54,132 bases of DNA. Source: Hydrogenophaga sp. 2FB (lineage in GTDB: Bacteria; Pseudomonadota; Gammaproteobacteria; Burkholderiales; Burkholderiaceae_C). Both the position numbers and the translations under genes were made by a program. Of the stretch, positions 40,345 through 49,245 are shown in pieces (the stretch's first letter is position 1; every line of letters starts with the position of its first letter). The stretch covers positions 1 through 54,132 of the forward strand of contig NZ_SCML01000043.1 of assembly GCF_005503365.1 (NCBI RefSeq). The letters run 5' to 3'. The notes under the pieces were generated by a model. That model saw nothing but the letters and a program-made list of their open reading frames with translations, was not told where the DNA came from and searched no databases.

Positions 40345-41742
40345 TCAGGGTGCGTTGTTGAGTGATCGTGTAGGCACTTCGTTCACGCCTTGAGTCAAGT
40401 CTGGTGAGAACGGACGACCCGTCATTGAGATTGCGGGGGGTCGCGTGCCCAGGTTGGCTCGCAAGGTGCTTCCTTCGTATTCGGTGCGGAACAGATTGCG
40501 ACGTCGAAGCTCTGGGACGACAAGCTCAATGAAATCATCGACCCCGCCCGGTAGCGTAGCGGGCATGATGTTGAAGCCATCGGCGCCTCGACCCATGAAT
40601 CGCTCCTCCATTTCGTCGACGATCTGCGCCGGCGTTCCGATCACCTGTGTGTGGCCGCGCGCGCCTGCGACGCGCATGTAGAGTTGGCGGATCGTTAGGC
40701 CGTCGCGGCGCGCCATGTCGAGGGCGAGTTTTTGGCGCGACTGCATTTCATTCGTTGTTGGCAGCTCAGGGATGGGGCCATCAACGTCGTATTTCATGAT
40801 GTCGTCGGTGCCAAGAACGTGAGCCAAAAGAAACATCCCTGCCACCGGGTGGATTAGCTGTTGAAGTTCTTCATACTTCGCACGCGCCTCGGATTCTGTG
40901 CGGGCTACGATAGGCGAAAAACCGGGCATGACCTTCACGTCGTCGGCGGCACGACCGAAGCCTTGCGCTCGCTCCTTTACATCGCCATAGAACTCCTGTG
41001 CTTCCTTCAGTGTTGGCGTGGCCGTGAAGATGATCTCTGACGTGCGCGCGCCGAGGTTTCGCCCTGCAGGGGATGAGCCGGCCTGAACTAACAGCGGATG
41101 ACCTTGAGGCGAGCGCGCCATATTCAGTGGACCGCGGACGCTGAAGTGATCACCCTTGTGATTCAACAGCCTTACGCGCGATGAATCAAAGAAAATGCCG
41201 CTAACTGGATCCACGCGTAGAGCATCGAGGTCCCACGTGTTCCAAAGCCCCAGCACCACGTCAACGTACTCCTCGGCGACGGCATAGCGATCGTCATGCT
41301 GAGGCATCTTTTCCATGCCGTAGTTGGCGGCCTCAAGGTCAGAGCTGGACGTGACAACATTCCAACCGGTGCGCCCTCCGTTGAGATGATCGATTGACCC
41401 GAACTGCCTTGCAACGTTGTAGGGTGCGTGGAACGTAGTCGATGCAGTGGAAATAAATCCGATGCGACTTGTCACCGCCGACAGTGCGGCCGCGTGAGTA
41501 ATGGCTTCGAAGTGGGTCGCGCGACTCGTGTACGCAATTTCGGACACACCTGGATCGCGAAGCGAAACGCCATCGGCGAAAAAGATCAGGTCGAATTTCG
41601 CGCGTTCCAGCGCCTGGGCCATTTGAATCGACGATTGCAGGGTAAGGCCAGCTCGCGGATTGGCTGAGGGATGGCGCCATGCGGCTACATGGTGGCCCGC
41701 CTGGAGCAAAAAGGCACCAAGCCGAATCTTGTCTTTTCTCAT
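40345..41742 (-). CDS. NtaA/SnaA/DszA-family FMNH2-dependent monooxygenase
   Basis: A 465-aa bacterial-luciferase-fold enzyme of the nitrilotriacetate monooxygenase branch. IRLGAFLLQAGHHVAAWRHP begins the barrel; later blocks are FISTASTTFHAPYNVARQFG, DHLNGGRTGWNVVTS, and HPLLVQAGSSPAGR. The normal length is about 440-460. It uses reduced FMN from the flavin reductase encoded upstream, with which it shares an ATGA overlap (41739-41742). The substrate is unknown; family members oxidise carbon next to N or S. Operon partners suggest an aromatic or lactone-yielding compound. Confidence 0.9.
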   Translation of the reverse strand: MRKDKIRLGAFLLQAGHHVAAWRHPSANPRAGLTLQSSIQMAQALERAKFDLIFFADGVSLRDPGVSEIAYTSRATHFEAITHAAALSAVTSRIGFISTASTTFHAPYNVARQFGSIDHLNGGRTGWNVVTSSSDLEAANYGMEKMPQHDDRYAVAEEYVDVVLGLWNTWDLDALRVDPVSGIFFDSSRVRLLNHKGDHFSVRGPLNMARSPQGHPLLVQAGSSPAGRNLGARTSEIIFTATPTLKEAQEFYGDVKERAQGFGRAADDVKVMPGFSPIVARTESEARAKYEELQQLIHPVAGMFLLAHVLGTDDIMKYDVDGPIPELPTTNEMQSRQKLALDMARRDGLTIRQLYMRVAGARGHTQVIGTPAQIVDEMEERFMGRGADGFNIMPATLPGGVDDFIELVVPELRRRNLFRTEYEGSTLRANLGTRPPAISMTGRPFSPDLTQGVNEVPTRSLNNAP

Positions 41743-42758
41743 TGAGTTTTCCTTTCTAGTTGATCTTGCCGTTGAATTTCATCGATATTCGGTGCGAGAA
41801 GCGTAAGCACGCGTCGCACGGTCTCGATGTCTTGCATGCGGATCTCTTTTTCTCTCAGCACGCGTTCTTCCACCTCACGCGCAAGCTGTGAGAGCGCCGA
41901 GAGGCGTTCCTCCCCGGCTGACGTCAAGTTCAAGCGACTTTCTGCATCGACTTCGACGAAACGCGACTCGATCAAGTTCGACGCTAGCGCCTGTCCAACA
42001 GCGCCGCCAACGAAAAGTTTCGGTAATAGCTCGGTGATTTTTAGCCCCGGCCACGCCCGTATTCCACGCAACAAGCGAACCTCTAGCGGTGCGACCCCGA
42101 AACCTCGTCGAGCTTCGTTCAGGGAATCGCTAGCAAACCACCAATTGCGCGCGATCAGGGAAAACAAGGACTCCCCTTGTCCGGATAAGGACTCCTGATC
42201 AGGAGAGGGCCAACGCACGGGCGACAGCCTATGGCTGACACCGGGAGGACCAAACGACACGCCGTGATCCATCAGAACTGCGTAACGGCCTTCTCCAAAC
42301 ACAAGGGGTTCGCGCGCTGGCGCCCTTATGAAGCGTTCTACCCGACCAATCATGATCACATGATCCCCACCATCTTCGTCGCGTTCGCGCTTGCACTCGA
42401 ACACAGCACTTGCACCATCAAGGACAGGGGCGCCACCCGCGCCACCGGTCCAGGCGACCCCGTCAAACTTACTCGGGCCGGACATGGCGAATCGCTGCGA
42501 AAGATCCATCTGCTCGACCGCGAGAACGTTGATTGCGAAATGTGTGCATGCCATGAACGCGGGAAAGCTTTTGCTCGTGCGCTTGATGGACCACAGTACA
42601 AGCGGCGGATCGAGTGAAACCGACGCGAACGAATTCGACGTCATACCGATCGTTTGCCCGTCGACATATGCGGTGACGATTGCGACGCCCGTTGGAAACT
42701 GACCGAGACAGCGCCGATAGGCCGCTTGATCGAATGTGTTTGAAGGCTCTGTGTTCAT
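41739..42758 (-). CDS. Flavin reductase fused to a MarR-like C-terminal domain
   Basis: A 339-aa protein. Residues 1-170 are a HpaC-like flavin reductase: FPTGVAIVTAYVDGQTIGMTSNSFASVSLDPPLVLWSI (quoted in part as ASVSLDPPLVLWS) and GDHVIMIGRV. Residues about 215-330 are a winged-helix MarR-like domain: APLEVRLLRGIRAWPGLKI, LASNLIESRFVEVDAESR, LTSAGEERLSAL. The reductase of Acinetobacter p-hydroxyphenylacetate hydroxylase (C1) has the same arrangement, with the MarR-like part sensing the aromatic substrate. I infer substrate-gated FMNH2 supply. I chose ATG 42758; a 12-codon longer start exists and no ribosome site decides. Confidence 0.87.
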   Translation of the reverse strand: MNTEPSNTFDQAAYRRCLGQFPTGVAIVTAYVDGQTIGMTSNSFASVSLDPPLVLWSIKRTSKSFPAFMACTHFAINVLAVEQMDLSQRFAMSGPSKFDGVAWTGGAGGAPVLDGASAVFECKRERDEDGGDHVIMIGRVERFIRAPAREPLVFGEGRYAVLMDHGVSFGPPGVSHRLSPVRWPSPDQESLSGQGESLFSLIARNWWFASDSLNEARRGFGVAPLEVRLLRGIRAWPGLKITELLPKLFVGGAVGQALASNLIESRFVEVDAESRLNLTSAGEERLSALSQLAREVEERVLREKEIRMQDIETVRRVLTLLAPNIDEIQRQDQLERKTQ

Positions 42759-42834
42759 GGACGCAAGGATAGAATTTGACGGTTCGACATCCAAGCGTTA
42801 TTTATTCACATCTAATTTCCCATCTGGAAACTTT

Positions 42835-43758
42835 ATGCGCTCGTTCGACCTCACCAGCTTGGAGCTGTTCGTATCTGCATGCGAGACCGGCAGCATGGTC
42901 AAAGCCGCTCAGCGAGCGCATATCGTCACGTCCGCAGTCAGCAAACGCATGTCGCAACTCGAGGCAAGGGTCGGCGTACCGCTATTCGCGCGGAAAGCCC
43001 ACGGCATGGCACCAACTGATGCGGGACTAGCCTTGCTCGAACATGCACGCGCAGTCCTGAACGGCGTCGACCGGATGGATCAAGACATGCAGGCCTATGC
43101 GGCAGGAGGGGGTGGCTATGTGCGCATACTCGCCTCTGGCTCACCTATTGTTGGCCCGCTCGTCAGCGACATCTCAACCTTCCTGAAGAGTCCTGGCAAC
43201 AAGAACGTTCACGTCGAAATGGAAGAGTGCAATAGTCCCGGTGTGATTGAGGGGGTTCGACTCGGTGCCGCGTCGCTAGGCGTGTGCTGGGATGCCACAT
43301 CGAAGGTCGACCTACAGACGCTTCCTTACTATTCCGAGGAGGTATGCCTTCTGGTGCCACAGACGCATCAGCTTGCATCTCGGAGTGAAGTGAAACTCAC
43401 TGATCTTCTGGCCTTCCCAGTCGTCGGGGGTCAGCCCTTGTATGGCACGCTGCAAGGGCTGATTGATCGACTTGCTGCGCAAGCCGGACTGCACTTGGAC
43501 CAGAAGATAGTAGTCCACAGCTACGAAGCCGCGCTTCGCGTGATTGCTAGCGGGCTCGCGATCGGCATCATGCCTAGTTCTGTGGCCGAGTTAACCGGGG
43601 CGGCGCTCGGATTGAAGCAGATCAGACTAAATGAGCCCTGGGCCCGGCGAAAGTATTTGATCTGCTTTCGGAACAAGGCAGACCTAGCTCCGGCGGCGCA
43701 GCGGCTGCTCCATCACCTCCAACGAAATGCACCAAGCGAGGGCGCCAGCGGCGCGTGA
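42835..43758 (+). CDS. LysR family transcriptional regulator
   Basis: A 307-aa LysR protein. MRSFDLTSLELFVSACETGS, AAQRAHIVTSAVSKRMSQLE form the HTH, effector domain from about residue 90. I chose ATG 42835 with GGAAA before it; the longer frame runs into the divergent reductase start region. Only 76 bp separate it from the reductase gene, so it likely controls that monooxygenase operon. Confidence 0.92.
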   Translation: MRSFDLTSLELFVSACETGSMVKAAQRAHIVTSAVSKRMSQLEARVGVPLFARKAHGMAPTDAGLALLEHARAVLNGVDRMDQDMQAYAAGGGGYVRILASGSPIVGPLVSDISTFLKSPGNKNVHVEMEECNSPGVIEGVRLGAASLGVCWDATSKVDLQTLPYYSEEVCLLVPQTHQLASRSEVKLTDLLAFPVVGGQPLYGTLQGLIDRLAAQAGLHLDQKIVVHSYEAALRVIASGLAIGIMPSSVAELTGAALGLKQIRLNEPWARRKYLICFRNKADLAPAAQRLLHHLQRNAPSEGASGA

Positions 43759-43868
43759 CTTCCAATACATGAATTGCATAGCGAAATGTGCTTGCCGGTG
43801 GAGGGGAGGCTGACTCTGTCGCCGATTCAGTAACGCTCGGAAGTTGAATTTTCCGGCGCCATTGAGGT

Positions 43869-43898
43869 CGCCGTTGCACCCAGATGGGTGCAACGGCG
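43869..43898. terminator. Perfect 13-bp hairpin after LysR
   Basis: CGCCGTTGCACCC pairs perfectly with GGGTGCAACGGCG across an AGAT loop, 110 nt after the LysR stop and just before the IS3 relic. No T-run follows, so it is either a strong hairpin terminator or the end of a mobile element. Confidence 0.4.
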
Positions 43899-43914
43899 GG
43901 CGCATTCGGCGAAT

Positions 43915-44315
43915 GCTAGCCCAGGCTAGCGCGCAGTGGGGGCAACGTAGTACTGCAGCAATGCTTCGATCGTGCCCCGGGCATCGTCGAGCGAAACGAA
44001 CCAGGTCGTATTGAAGGACTTATCGCGCAGCCATCCCGTGAGGCTTTCCACGGTGGCGTTTCCACGGTGGCGTTGTCGGTCGGCTTACACTGGCGACTCA
44101 AGGCGAGTTCGACGTGCCGCCAAGTGGCCCAGTCGCCCAATACCTTGGGGTTGCACTCTCTGCCATTGTCAGAGTTGATCGTGCGCGGAAGCCCGCGCTC
44201 CTACAAAATTGCCGCGGCCACACGCACGACGTCCTCGCTCTTGAGGCCTTGACCAACGGTGCTTTGAGAGCTCCGGTAGTTGGGCAAGCAATCAGAGCTT
44301 GCACCGATGCTCGAG
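43915..44315 (-). pseudogene. IS3-family OrfB relic
   Basis: The minus strand reads ERGLPRTINSDNGREC, then LSRQCKPTDNATVE, then SLTGWLRDKSFNTTWF and VSLDDARGTIEALLQYY, the end of an IS3-type integrase. It is broken by a TAG before ERGLPRT (near 44201) and by a 14-bp tandem duplication at 44045-44072, which shifts the frame. The 5' and 3' ends are also missing. Confidence 0.8.
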
Positions 44316-44319
44316 TGTG

Positions 44320-44565
44320 ATGTTCGCCGCATCATCATCTCCCGCGATCACCGCAGACCACCTTGACACCCTGGAGCCGCAGCAGATGCGCGCGGCTTTG
44401 CTGTCATTGATGGTTGAGCTCGCCGAGCGGGACGATGTGATCGCGCGTCAGGGCCAGGAGGTCGTCTTCAAGCAGGCCCTGATCGACAAGCTCACGCACG
44501 AGAACGCCTTGCTCAAGCGCATGAAGTTCGCCGCGCAGTCCGAACGCTTCAGCGCCCCTGGTCAA
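44320..44565 (+). pseudogene. IS66-family transposase N-terminal fragment
   Basis: Matches the TnpC N-terminus: LDTLEPQQMRAALLSLM, ERDDVIARQGQEVVFKQALI, DKLTHENALLKRMKFAAQSE and RFSAPG. Homology stops near 44,560, where a LysR pseudogene of opposite strand begins. Only about 80 of more than 500 residues remain. Confidence 0.83.
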
Positions 44566-45253
44566 TATTCCATGGCGCCAACACTGGAACAGTCGTGCGT
44601 CGAAAAGCCCCAGGATTTCGCTTTTCGTGAAAGTGCCATGCTGGCGTGACGTGGGTGCGCGCGTAGTACAGGCAATCGTGCACTGTCAGGTCTTCTGGCC
44701 TGGCAGGAGTGCCGCGACGGCGCAGGTACGCCCGGCTGGCAACGAGAACCGAACGCGTGGTGCACAGGGTCCAGGCCACGTGTGTATCGGGTGGTGTTGC
44801 CGTATGCCGGATAGCCGGGTCGAACCCTTCCATTGCCAGTGAACTGAGACGGTCTGAAAGATCGAGTTCGAGGCCCACTTCGGGGTTCGCCCGCAGGAAA
44901 TCGGCGACCCGCGGCACCAGCTGCGAGCGGGCGAACGCGACTGGCGCCGTCACGCGCAGCAAACCTGTCGGCACGCCAGCGAGTTCGCGCACGCCCTCGA
45001 AGCTATGGGCGATCCGCTCGAACGGATCGCGCATGTCGTCGACCAGGCGCTACCCGGCGGTGAGCCGCACGCTGCGCGTCGTGCGCTGCACCAGCGGCAC
45101 GCCGGCCGCGCGCCCCAGTTCGGCGATGCGCTGGCTCATGGCCGCCTTGCTCACGCCCAGGCGCTGCGCGGCCGCGGTGAAGCTGCTCTGCTGCGCCAGC
45201 ACGGTAAGTCAGTGCAGATGGATCCAGAGCGCTTCGATTTTTTTTGTTTTCAT
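44560..45253 (-). pseudogene. LysR regulator pseudogene beside mmsA
   Basis: The frame reads M-K-T-K-K-I-E-A-L-W-I-H-L-H then TGA, LTVLAQQSSFTAAAQRLGVS, KAAMSQRIAELGRAAGVP, TRSVRLTAG then TAG, RLVDDMRDPFERIAHSFEGV and an effector domain (LLRVTAPVAFARSQLVPRV) cut off by the IS66 fragment. Two in-frame stops and a missing C-terminus make it inactive. It is divergent from mmsA, so it was probably its regulator. Confidence 0.83.
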
Positions 45254-45371
45254 GGCTTCATTGTTCATTATATTGAACGATCAATTCACAACTCGTGTCT
45301 AGGCACACGACATTCTGCTACCTAAACTGCGCCCAATCGCCCGCTCTTCAACCCTCCACCGAGACATCTCA

Positions 45372-46889
45372 ATGCAAGTCACCAAGACACCGATCGATCA
45401 CTTCATCAATGGCCGCATGGTCGCCAACACCTCCGGCCGCACGCAGGACGTGACCAATCCGGCAACCGGCACGGTGACCGGCGCGGCGGGCCTCGCGAGT
45501 GCCGCCGAAGTGGGCGCCGCCGTCGCCGCTGCGCAGGCCGCATTCCCGGCCTGGGCCGACACGCCGCCGATCCGACGCTCGCGTGTGATGTTCAAGTTCC
45601 TCGAGCTGCTGAACAAGCACAAGGACGAACTGGCCCACCTGATCACAGCCGAGCACGGCAAGGTATTCACCGATGCGCAGGGCGAAGTGAGCCGCGGCAT
45701 CGACATCGTCGAGTTCGCCTGCGGCATGCCGCAGCTGCTCAAAGGCGACTTCACCGACCAGGTCTCCACCGGCATCGACAACTGGACGCTGCGCCAGCCG
45801 CTGGGCGTGGTGGCGGGCATCACGCCCTTCAACTTCCCGATGATGGTTCCGATGTGGATGTTCCCGGTGGCCATCGCCGCGGGCAACACCTTCGTGCTCA
45901 AGCCCAGCCCGACCGACCCGAGCGCCTCGCTGCGCATCGCCGAGCTGTTCAAGGAAGCCGGCCTGCCCGACGGCGTGTTCAACGTGGTGCAGGGCGACAA
46001 GGTCGCGGTCGATGCGCTGCTCGAACACCCCGACGTCAAGGCCATCAGCTTCGTCGGCTCCACGCCGATCGCGAACTACATCTACGAAACCGGCGCCCGC
46101 CACGGCAAGCGCGTGCAGGCGCTGGGCGGCGCGAAGAACCACATGGTCGTCATGCCCGATGCCGACATTGACCAGGCGGTCGATGCACTGATCGGCGCGG
46201 GCTATGGCTCGGCCGGCGAGCGCTGCATGGCGATCAGCGTCGCGGTGCTGGTAGGCGATGTGGCCGAGCGCCTGTTGCCTAAGCTGATCGAGCGCACCAA
46301 GACGCTCAAGGTGCTGGACGGCGAGCACCTCGCGGCCGAGATGGGCCCGATCGTCACCAAGGTGGCGCACGAGCGCATCACCGGCTACATCGCGCTGGGC
46401 GAGAAGGAAGGCGCGACGCTGCTGGCCGACGGCCGCAAGTTCGACGCGAAGACCGCGGGCGCGGGCTGCGACGGCGGCTTCTGGATGGGCGGCACGCTGT
46501 TCGACCACGTCACCCCCGAGATGCGCATTTACAAGGAAGAGATCTTCGGCCCGGTGCTCAGCTGCGTGCGCGTGCACGACCTGAAGGAAGCGGTCGACCT
46601 CATCAATGCGCACGAGTTCGGCAACGGCGTCTCTTGCTTCACGCGCGACGGCAACGTGGCGCGCGAGTTCGGCCGACGCATCCAGGTCGGCATGGTCGGC
46701 ATCAACGTGCCGATCCCGGTGCCGATGGCCTGGCATGGTTTCGGCGGCTGGAAGAAGAGCCTGTTCGGCGACATGCATGCCTTTGGCGAGGAAGGCGTGC
46801 GCTTCTACACCAAGCAGAAGTCCATCATGCAGCGCTGGCCAGAGAGCACGCCTAAGGGAGCCGAGTTCGTGATGCCGACGGCGAAATAA
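45372..46889 (+). CDS. mmsA: Methylmalonate-semialdehyde dehydrogenase (CoA-acylating)
   Basis: A 505-aa aldehyde dehydrogenase of the MmsA/IolA branch that converts methylmalonate semialdehyde to propionyl-CoA, or malonate semialdehyde to acetyl-CoA, with CoA and NAD. Evidence: HFINGRMVANTSGRTQDVTN, PFNFPMMVPMWMFPVAIAAG (the branch hallmark), LGGAKNHMVVMPDAD where other ALDHs have the general-base Glu region, and Cys285 in GSAGERCMAIS. C-terminus KKSLFGDMHAFGEEGVRFYT. Its divergent LysR gene is a pseudogene, and the downstream MFS gene is truncated, so it is an isolated survivor in the IS belt. Confidence 0.95.
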   Translation: MQVTKTPIDHFINGRMVANTSGRTQDVTNPATGTVTGAAGLASAAEVGAAVAAAQAAFPAWADTPPIRRSRVMFKFLELLNKHKDELAHLITAEHGKVFTDAQGEVSRGIDIVEFACGMPQLLKGDFTDQVSTGIDNWTLRQPLGVVAGITPFNFPMMVPMWMFPVAIAAGNTFVLKPSPTDPSASLRIAELFKEAGLPDGVFNVVQGDKVAVDALLEHPDVKAISFVGSTPIANYIYETGARHGKRVQALGGAKNHMVVMPDADIDQAVDALIGAGYGSAGERCMAISVAVLVGDVAERLLPKLIERTKTLKVLDGEHLAAEMGPIVTKVAHERITGYIALGEKEGATLLADGRKFDAKTAGAGCDGGFWMGGTLFDHVTPEMRIYKEEIFGPVLSCVRVHDLKEAVDLINAHEFGNGVSCFTRDGNVAREFGRRIQVGMVGINVPIPVPMAWHGFGGWKKSLFGDMHAFGEEGVRFYTKQKSIMQRWPESTPKGAEFVMPTAK

Positions 46890-46922
46890 AACGGGCGAGT
46901 CCGCCCCGCGCCACTACGGCCG

Positions 46923-47047
46923 TCAGCGCGGGCTTTCCTGCAAACGTCGACGCCAACCCAGCAGGATTGCCGTGCCTGCCACTGCGGATGCGGCGGCGAG
47001 CCAAAATGGGATGGCGTAGCCACCCGTGATGCCTCGGGTCCAGCCCC
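46923..47047 (-). pseudogene. MFS transporter C-terminal stub
   Basis: The frame reads ITGGYAIPFWLAAASAVAGT and then ILLGWRRRLQESPR, stop: the last transmembrane helix and tail of a major facilitator protein. Upstream, homology changes to an IS5-like transposase at about 47,047. The transporter may once have served the mmsA pathway. Confidence 0.65.
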
Positions 47048-47345
47048 CCTCTGATTTATTCGTTTTCAGGCTGTGCCCATTCGGCTGGGGAGTCCCTTGA
47101 GGGCGAAGAAAGCCAGCTCGCGCAGCAGCGCGGGCCAGTTCGGCGGTATAGCCGCCGAACTGGCACAGGCGCAAACAAAGCCGCTGCAAGAAGGGCACGC
47201 CCTTCCAGGCAATCATGCGCAGCAGTCAGCGGTGTTGTAGCCAGCGGCACACAGCACCGCGTGCAGCCTGTCCCCCTGCTCGCCCAACAAGTGACAGCGG
47301 TCCATACGGTAATTTCAGTGGCAGCGTCGGCAAACATCAGGAATC
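47048..47345 (-). pseudogene. IS5-like transposase C-terminal relic
   Basis: The minus strand gives MDRCHLLGEQGDRLHAVLCA and AGYN, then after a one-base frameshift RMIAWKGVPFLQRLCLRLCQ and GFLRPQGTPQPNGHSLKTNK. This is the end of an IS5/IS1182-type transposase. The rest is absent. It cuts the MFS gene. Confidence 0.7.
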
Positions 47346-47495
47346 TCCCAGGAACTGCAACCTATTGGAATGCAAACCGGCAGTTCCGAACATCCCTGAT
47401 CACCCCAAATCACTGGCATTGTTCCTCGGCTCGGACCTTCAAACCATCGGGGACTGCACGGAGTTTTGAACACTGTCCCTAAAGGAAGTCTGCGC

Positions 47496-47858
47496 TCAGT
47501 TCGCCGTGCCGCTGGCCTTTGACACGTAGTGCGCCAGTGCAAGGATTTGCGCCTCACTCAAGCTGGCCCCATAGGACGGCATCTGCCCAATCCCGTTGCG
47601 CAGCGCTTTGGCCACGCGCTGGGCGTCTGGTTTGAGTTCGTCGAGGACGGGGCCTACAGCCCCACTGGCTCCCGCGTCCTTCAAGGTATGACAAAGAACG
47701 CAGGCGGGTGCCGAGGATTGCGTGAAAAGTTTTTTCCCCAATGCGAACGAGGAAGCCTCATCCGCAGCGATCGCCGGCAACGAGATGAGAACGCCCAGAT
47801 AAAAGAGCGGAGCCAGGGCGTAACGGGACGTGGCGACTGGCGGGGAATTCAACTTCAT
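47496..47858 (-). CDS. sorB: c-type cytochrome, SorB-like sulfite dehydrogenase subunit
   Basis: A 120-aa periplasmic monoheme cytochrome c. The signal peptide is YALAPLFYLGVLISLPAIAA; heme attaches at Cys53-V-L-Cys56-His57 and the distal ligand is probably Met93 (GQMPSYG). ATG 47858 is chosen; a longer frame overlaps sorA. It lies 44 nt downstream of sorA and would take electrons from the molybdenum subunit. Confidence 0.87.
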   Translation of the reverse strand: MKLNSPPVATSRYALAPLFYLGVLISLPAIAADEASSFALGKKLFTQSSAPACVLCHTLKDAGASGAVGPVLDELKPDAQRVAKALRNGIGQMPSYGASLSEAQILALAHYVSKASGTAN

Positions 47859-47902
47859 GGGGTGCTCGATTCGATTGCTTGGAAGGGACAACTGCGAGCA
47901 CC

Positions 47903-49132
47903 TTAGGCTACGTTCACCGCCACCGCGTGGTCGGCCCAACTGGTGTTGTTGTAGCCGGCGGCATTCTCCAGGCGCTGCTGCGGCTGGAGATTGCCCATGA
48001 CGTCCGTAGCCCGACAGGCCAGTACATGCTGGCCGACAGGCAAACGGGTTTCCAGCACGAACTGACGCCATGCGTACTTGCCCAGATCGGGACCCACAAA
48101 GCGCGCATCGACCCAGGTCTTGCCGCCATCGATGGAGACCTCGACGCGTTTGACCGCATGCATGCCCCCAAAGGCCACCCCGCTGATCTGCACCCGCCCC
48201 TTTTCAGTCAGCGCGCTGTCAGGGCCAGGCGAGTTGATCCAGGATTTCACCGTCATTTCCTGCACCGATGGCTGCATCGGATCACCCTTGCCGCCGGGCG
48301 GCGAGATCCGATAACCGTGCGACATGATTTTTGCGTCGCTTTCCTGGGCCGTGAACGCCAGCCGCTTGATGTACTTGATGTTGTTGACGCCGGTATAGCC
48401 GGGCACGATCAGGCGCAGTGGTCCCCCATGCGCGAGCGGAATCGCCGCCCCATTCATCTCCCAGGCTAGCAAGGCATCAGCCATAGCCGAGGCAGGAACC
48501 GAGCGCTCGACGATGACGCTTTTTGGATCCAGTCCATCGGGCAACTTTTCGCCGCCGGTTCCTGTGATGAAGCGCATACCGCCCTCCATGCCTCCCAGCG
48601 CCTCGGCCACAGCGCGCACCGGTACCCCACTCCAGACCACGCAACCGGCCGCGCCAACTGTCCAAGGCGTTCCACTCGGTTTGCTGGGAAAGAATCCGCG
48701 GCCATTGCCGGAGCATTGAAGAACCATGGCCACCGTTTCAAGCCCCAGCGTTTTGAGTTCACGCAAGGTCAGCTTGCGCGGCATACCGACACCCTCGATA
48801 CTGATCTCCCAAGCATCGCGGTCGGTCACTATTGACGCCGCAGGAGTCGGCAGGTTGTTGCGAACATAAAGTTGCTCGGTCGGCGTGATGACGCTGCTGC
48901 CGAAGGCGTTGCGCTTGGTCTCTATGGTTGTGGCACTGTGCACTATCGTGCTGTGTGCATCTTTCCAGGAAACGTAATCAGGCAGTGGCCTCGCCTGTGC
49001 TGCCGCGTCAGTACTCCAGGTCGACAGCCGGAAGCCGGCCAAGGCGGTGGCGCTACCCGCCAAGAGGTGGCGGCGATTAAGCGTCGAGGGCAGCGTCGTT
49101 GGGGCGAATGGACGAAAGAATTTGGCGTTCAT
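47903..49132 (-). CDS. sorA: Sulfite dehydrogenase molybdopterin subunit (SorA)
   Basis: A 409-aa sulfite oxidase-family enzyme oxidising sulfite to sulfate. The Tat-type signal is LNRRHLLAGSATALAGF. The Mo-coordinating Cys140 lies in VLQCSGNGRGFF; GGPLRLIVPGYTGVNNIKY and the C-terminal dimerisation domain (VKRVEVSIDGGKTWVDARF) are typical. Together with the cytochrome downstream it resembles SorAB of Starkeya. In the same orientation as an SsuD-like monooxygenase operon, which would release sulfite. Confidence 0.92.
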   Translation of the reverse strand: MNAKFFRPFAPTTLPSTLNRRHLLAGSATALAGFRLSTWSTDAAAQARPLPDYVSWKDAHSTIVHSATTIETKRNAFGSSVITPTEQLYVRNNLPTPAASIVTDRDAWEISIEGVGMPRKLTLRELKTLGLETVAMVLQCSGNGRGFFPSKPSGTPWTVGAAGCVVWSGVPVRAVAEALGGMEGGMRFITGTGGEKLPDGLDPKSVIVERSVPASAMADALLAWEMNGAAIPLAHGGPLRLIVPGYTGVNNIKYIKRLAFTAQESDAKIMSHGYRISPPGGKGDPMQPSVQEMTVKSWINSPGPDSALTEKGRVQISGVAFGGMHAVKRVEVSIDGGKTWVDARFVGPDLGKYAWRQFVLETRLPVGQHVLACRATDVMGNLQPQQRLENAAGYNNTSWADHAVAVNVA

Positions 49133-49245
49133 TATTTTTCTCTCCTCGAATCAGTGGAAACATGGAATAGGAAAGGCGTCGGAGGTCTAGGGAATGTTGG
49201 AAACGCTCAGGGCGTCAATTTACTGTCGCTCTAGGCGTCGATTCC

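Noticed and set aside
44299..44649. 116-aa frame as an intact gene
   Set aside because: It is the N-terminal piece of an IS66 transposase running into antisense LysR DNA.
45369..46778. 469-aa minus-strand frame
   Set aside because: Antisense shadow of mmsA.
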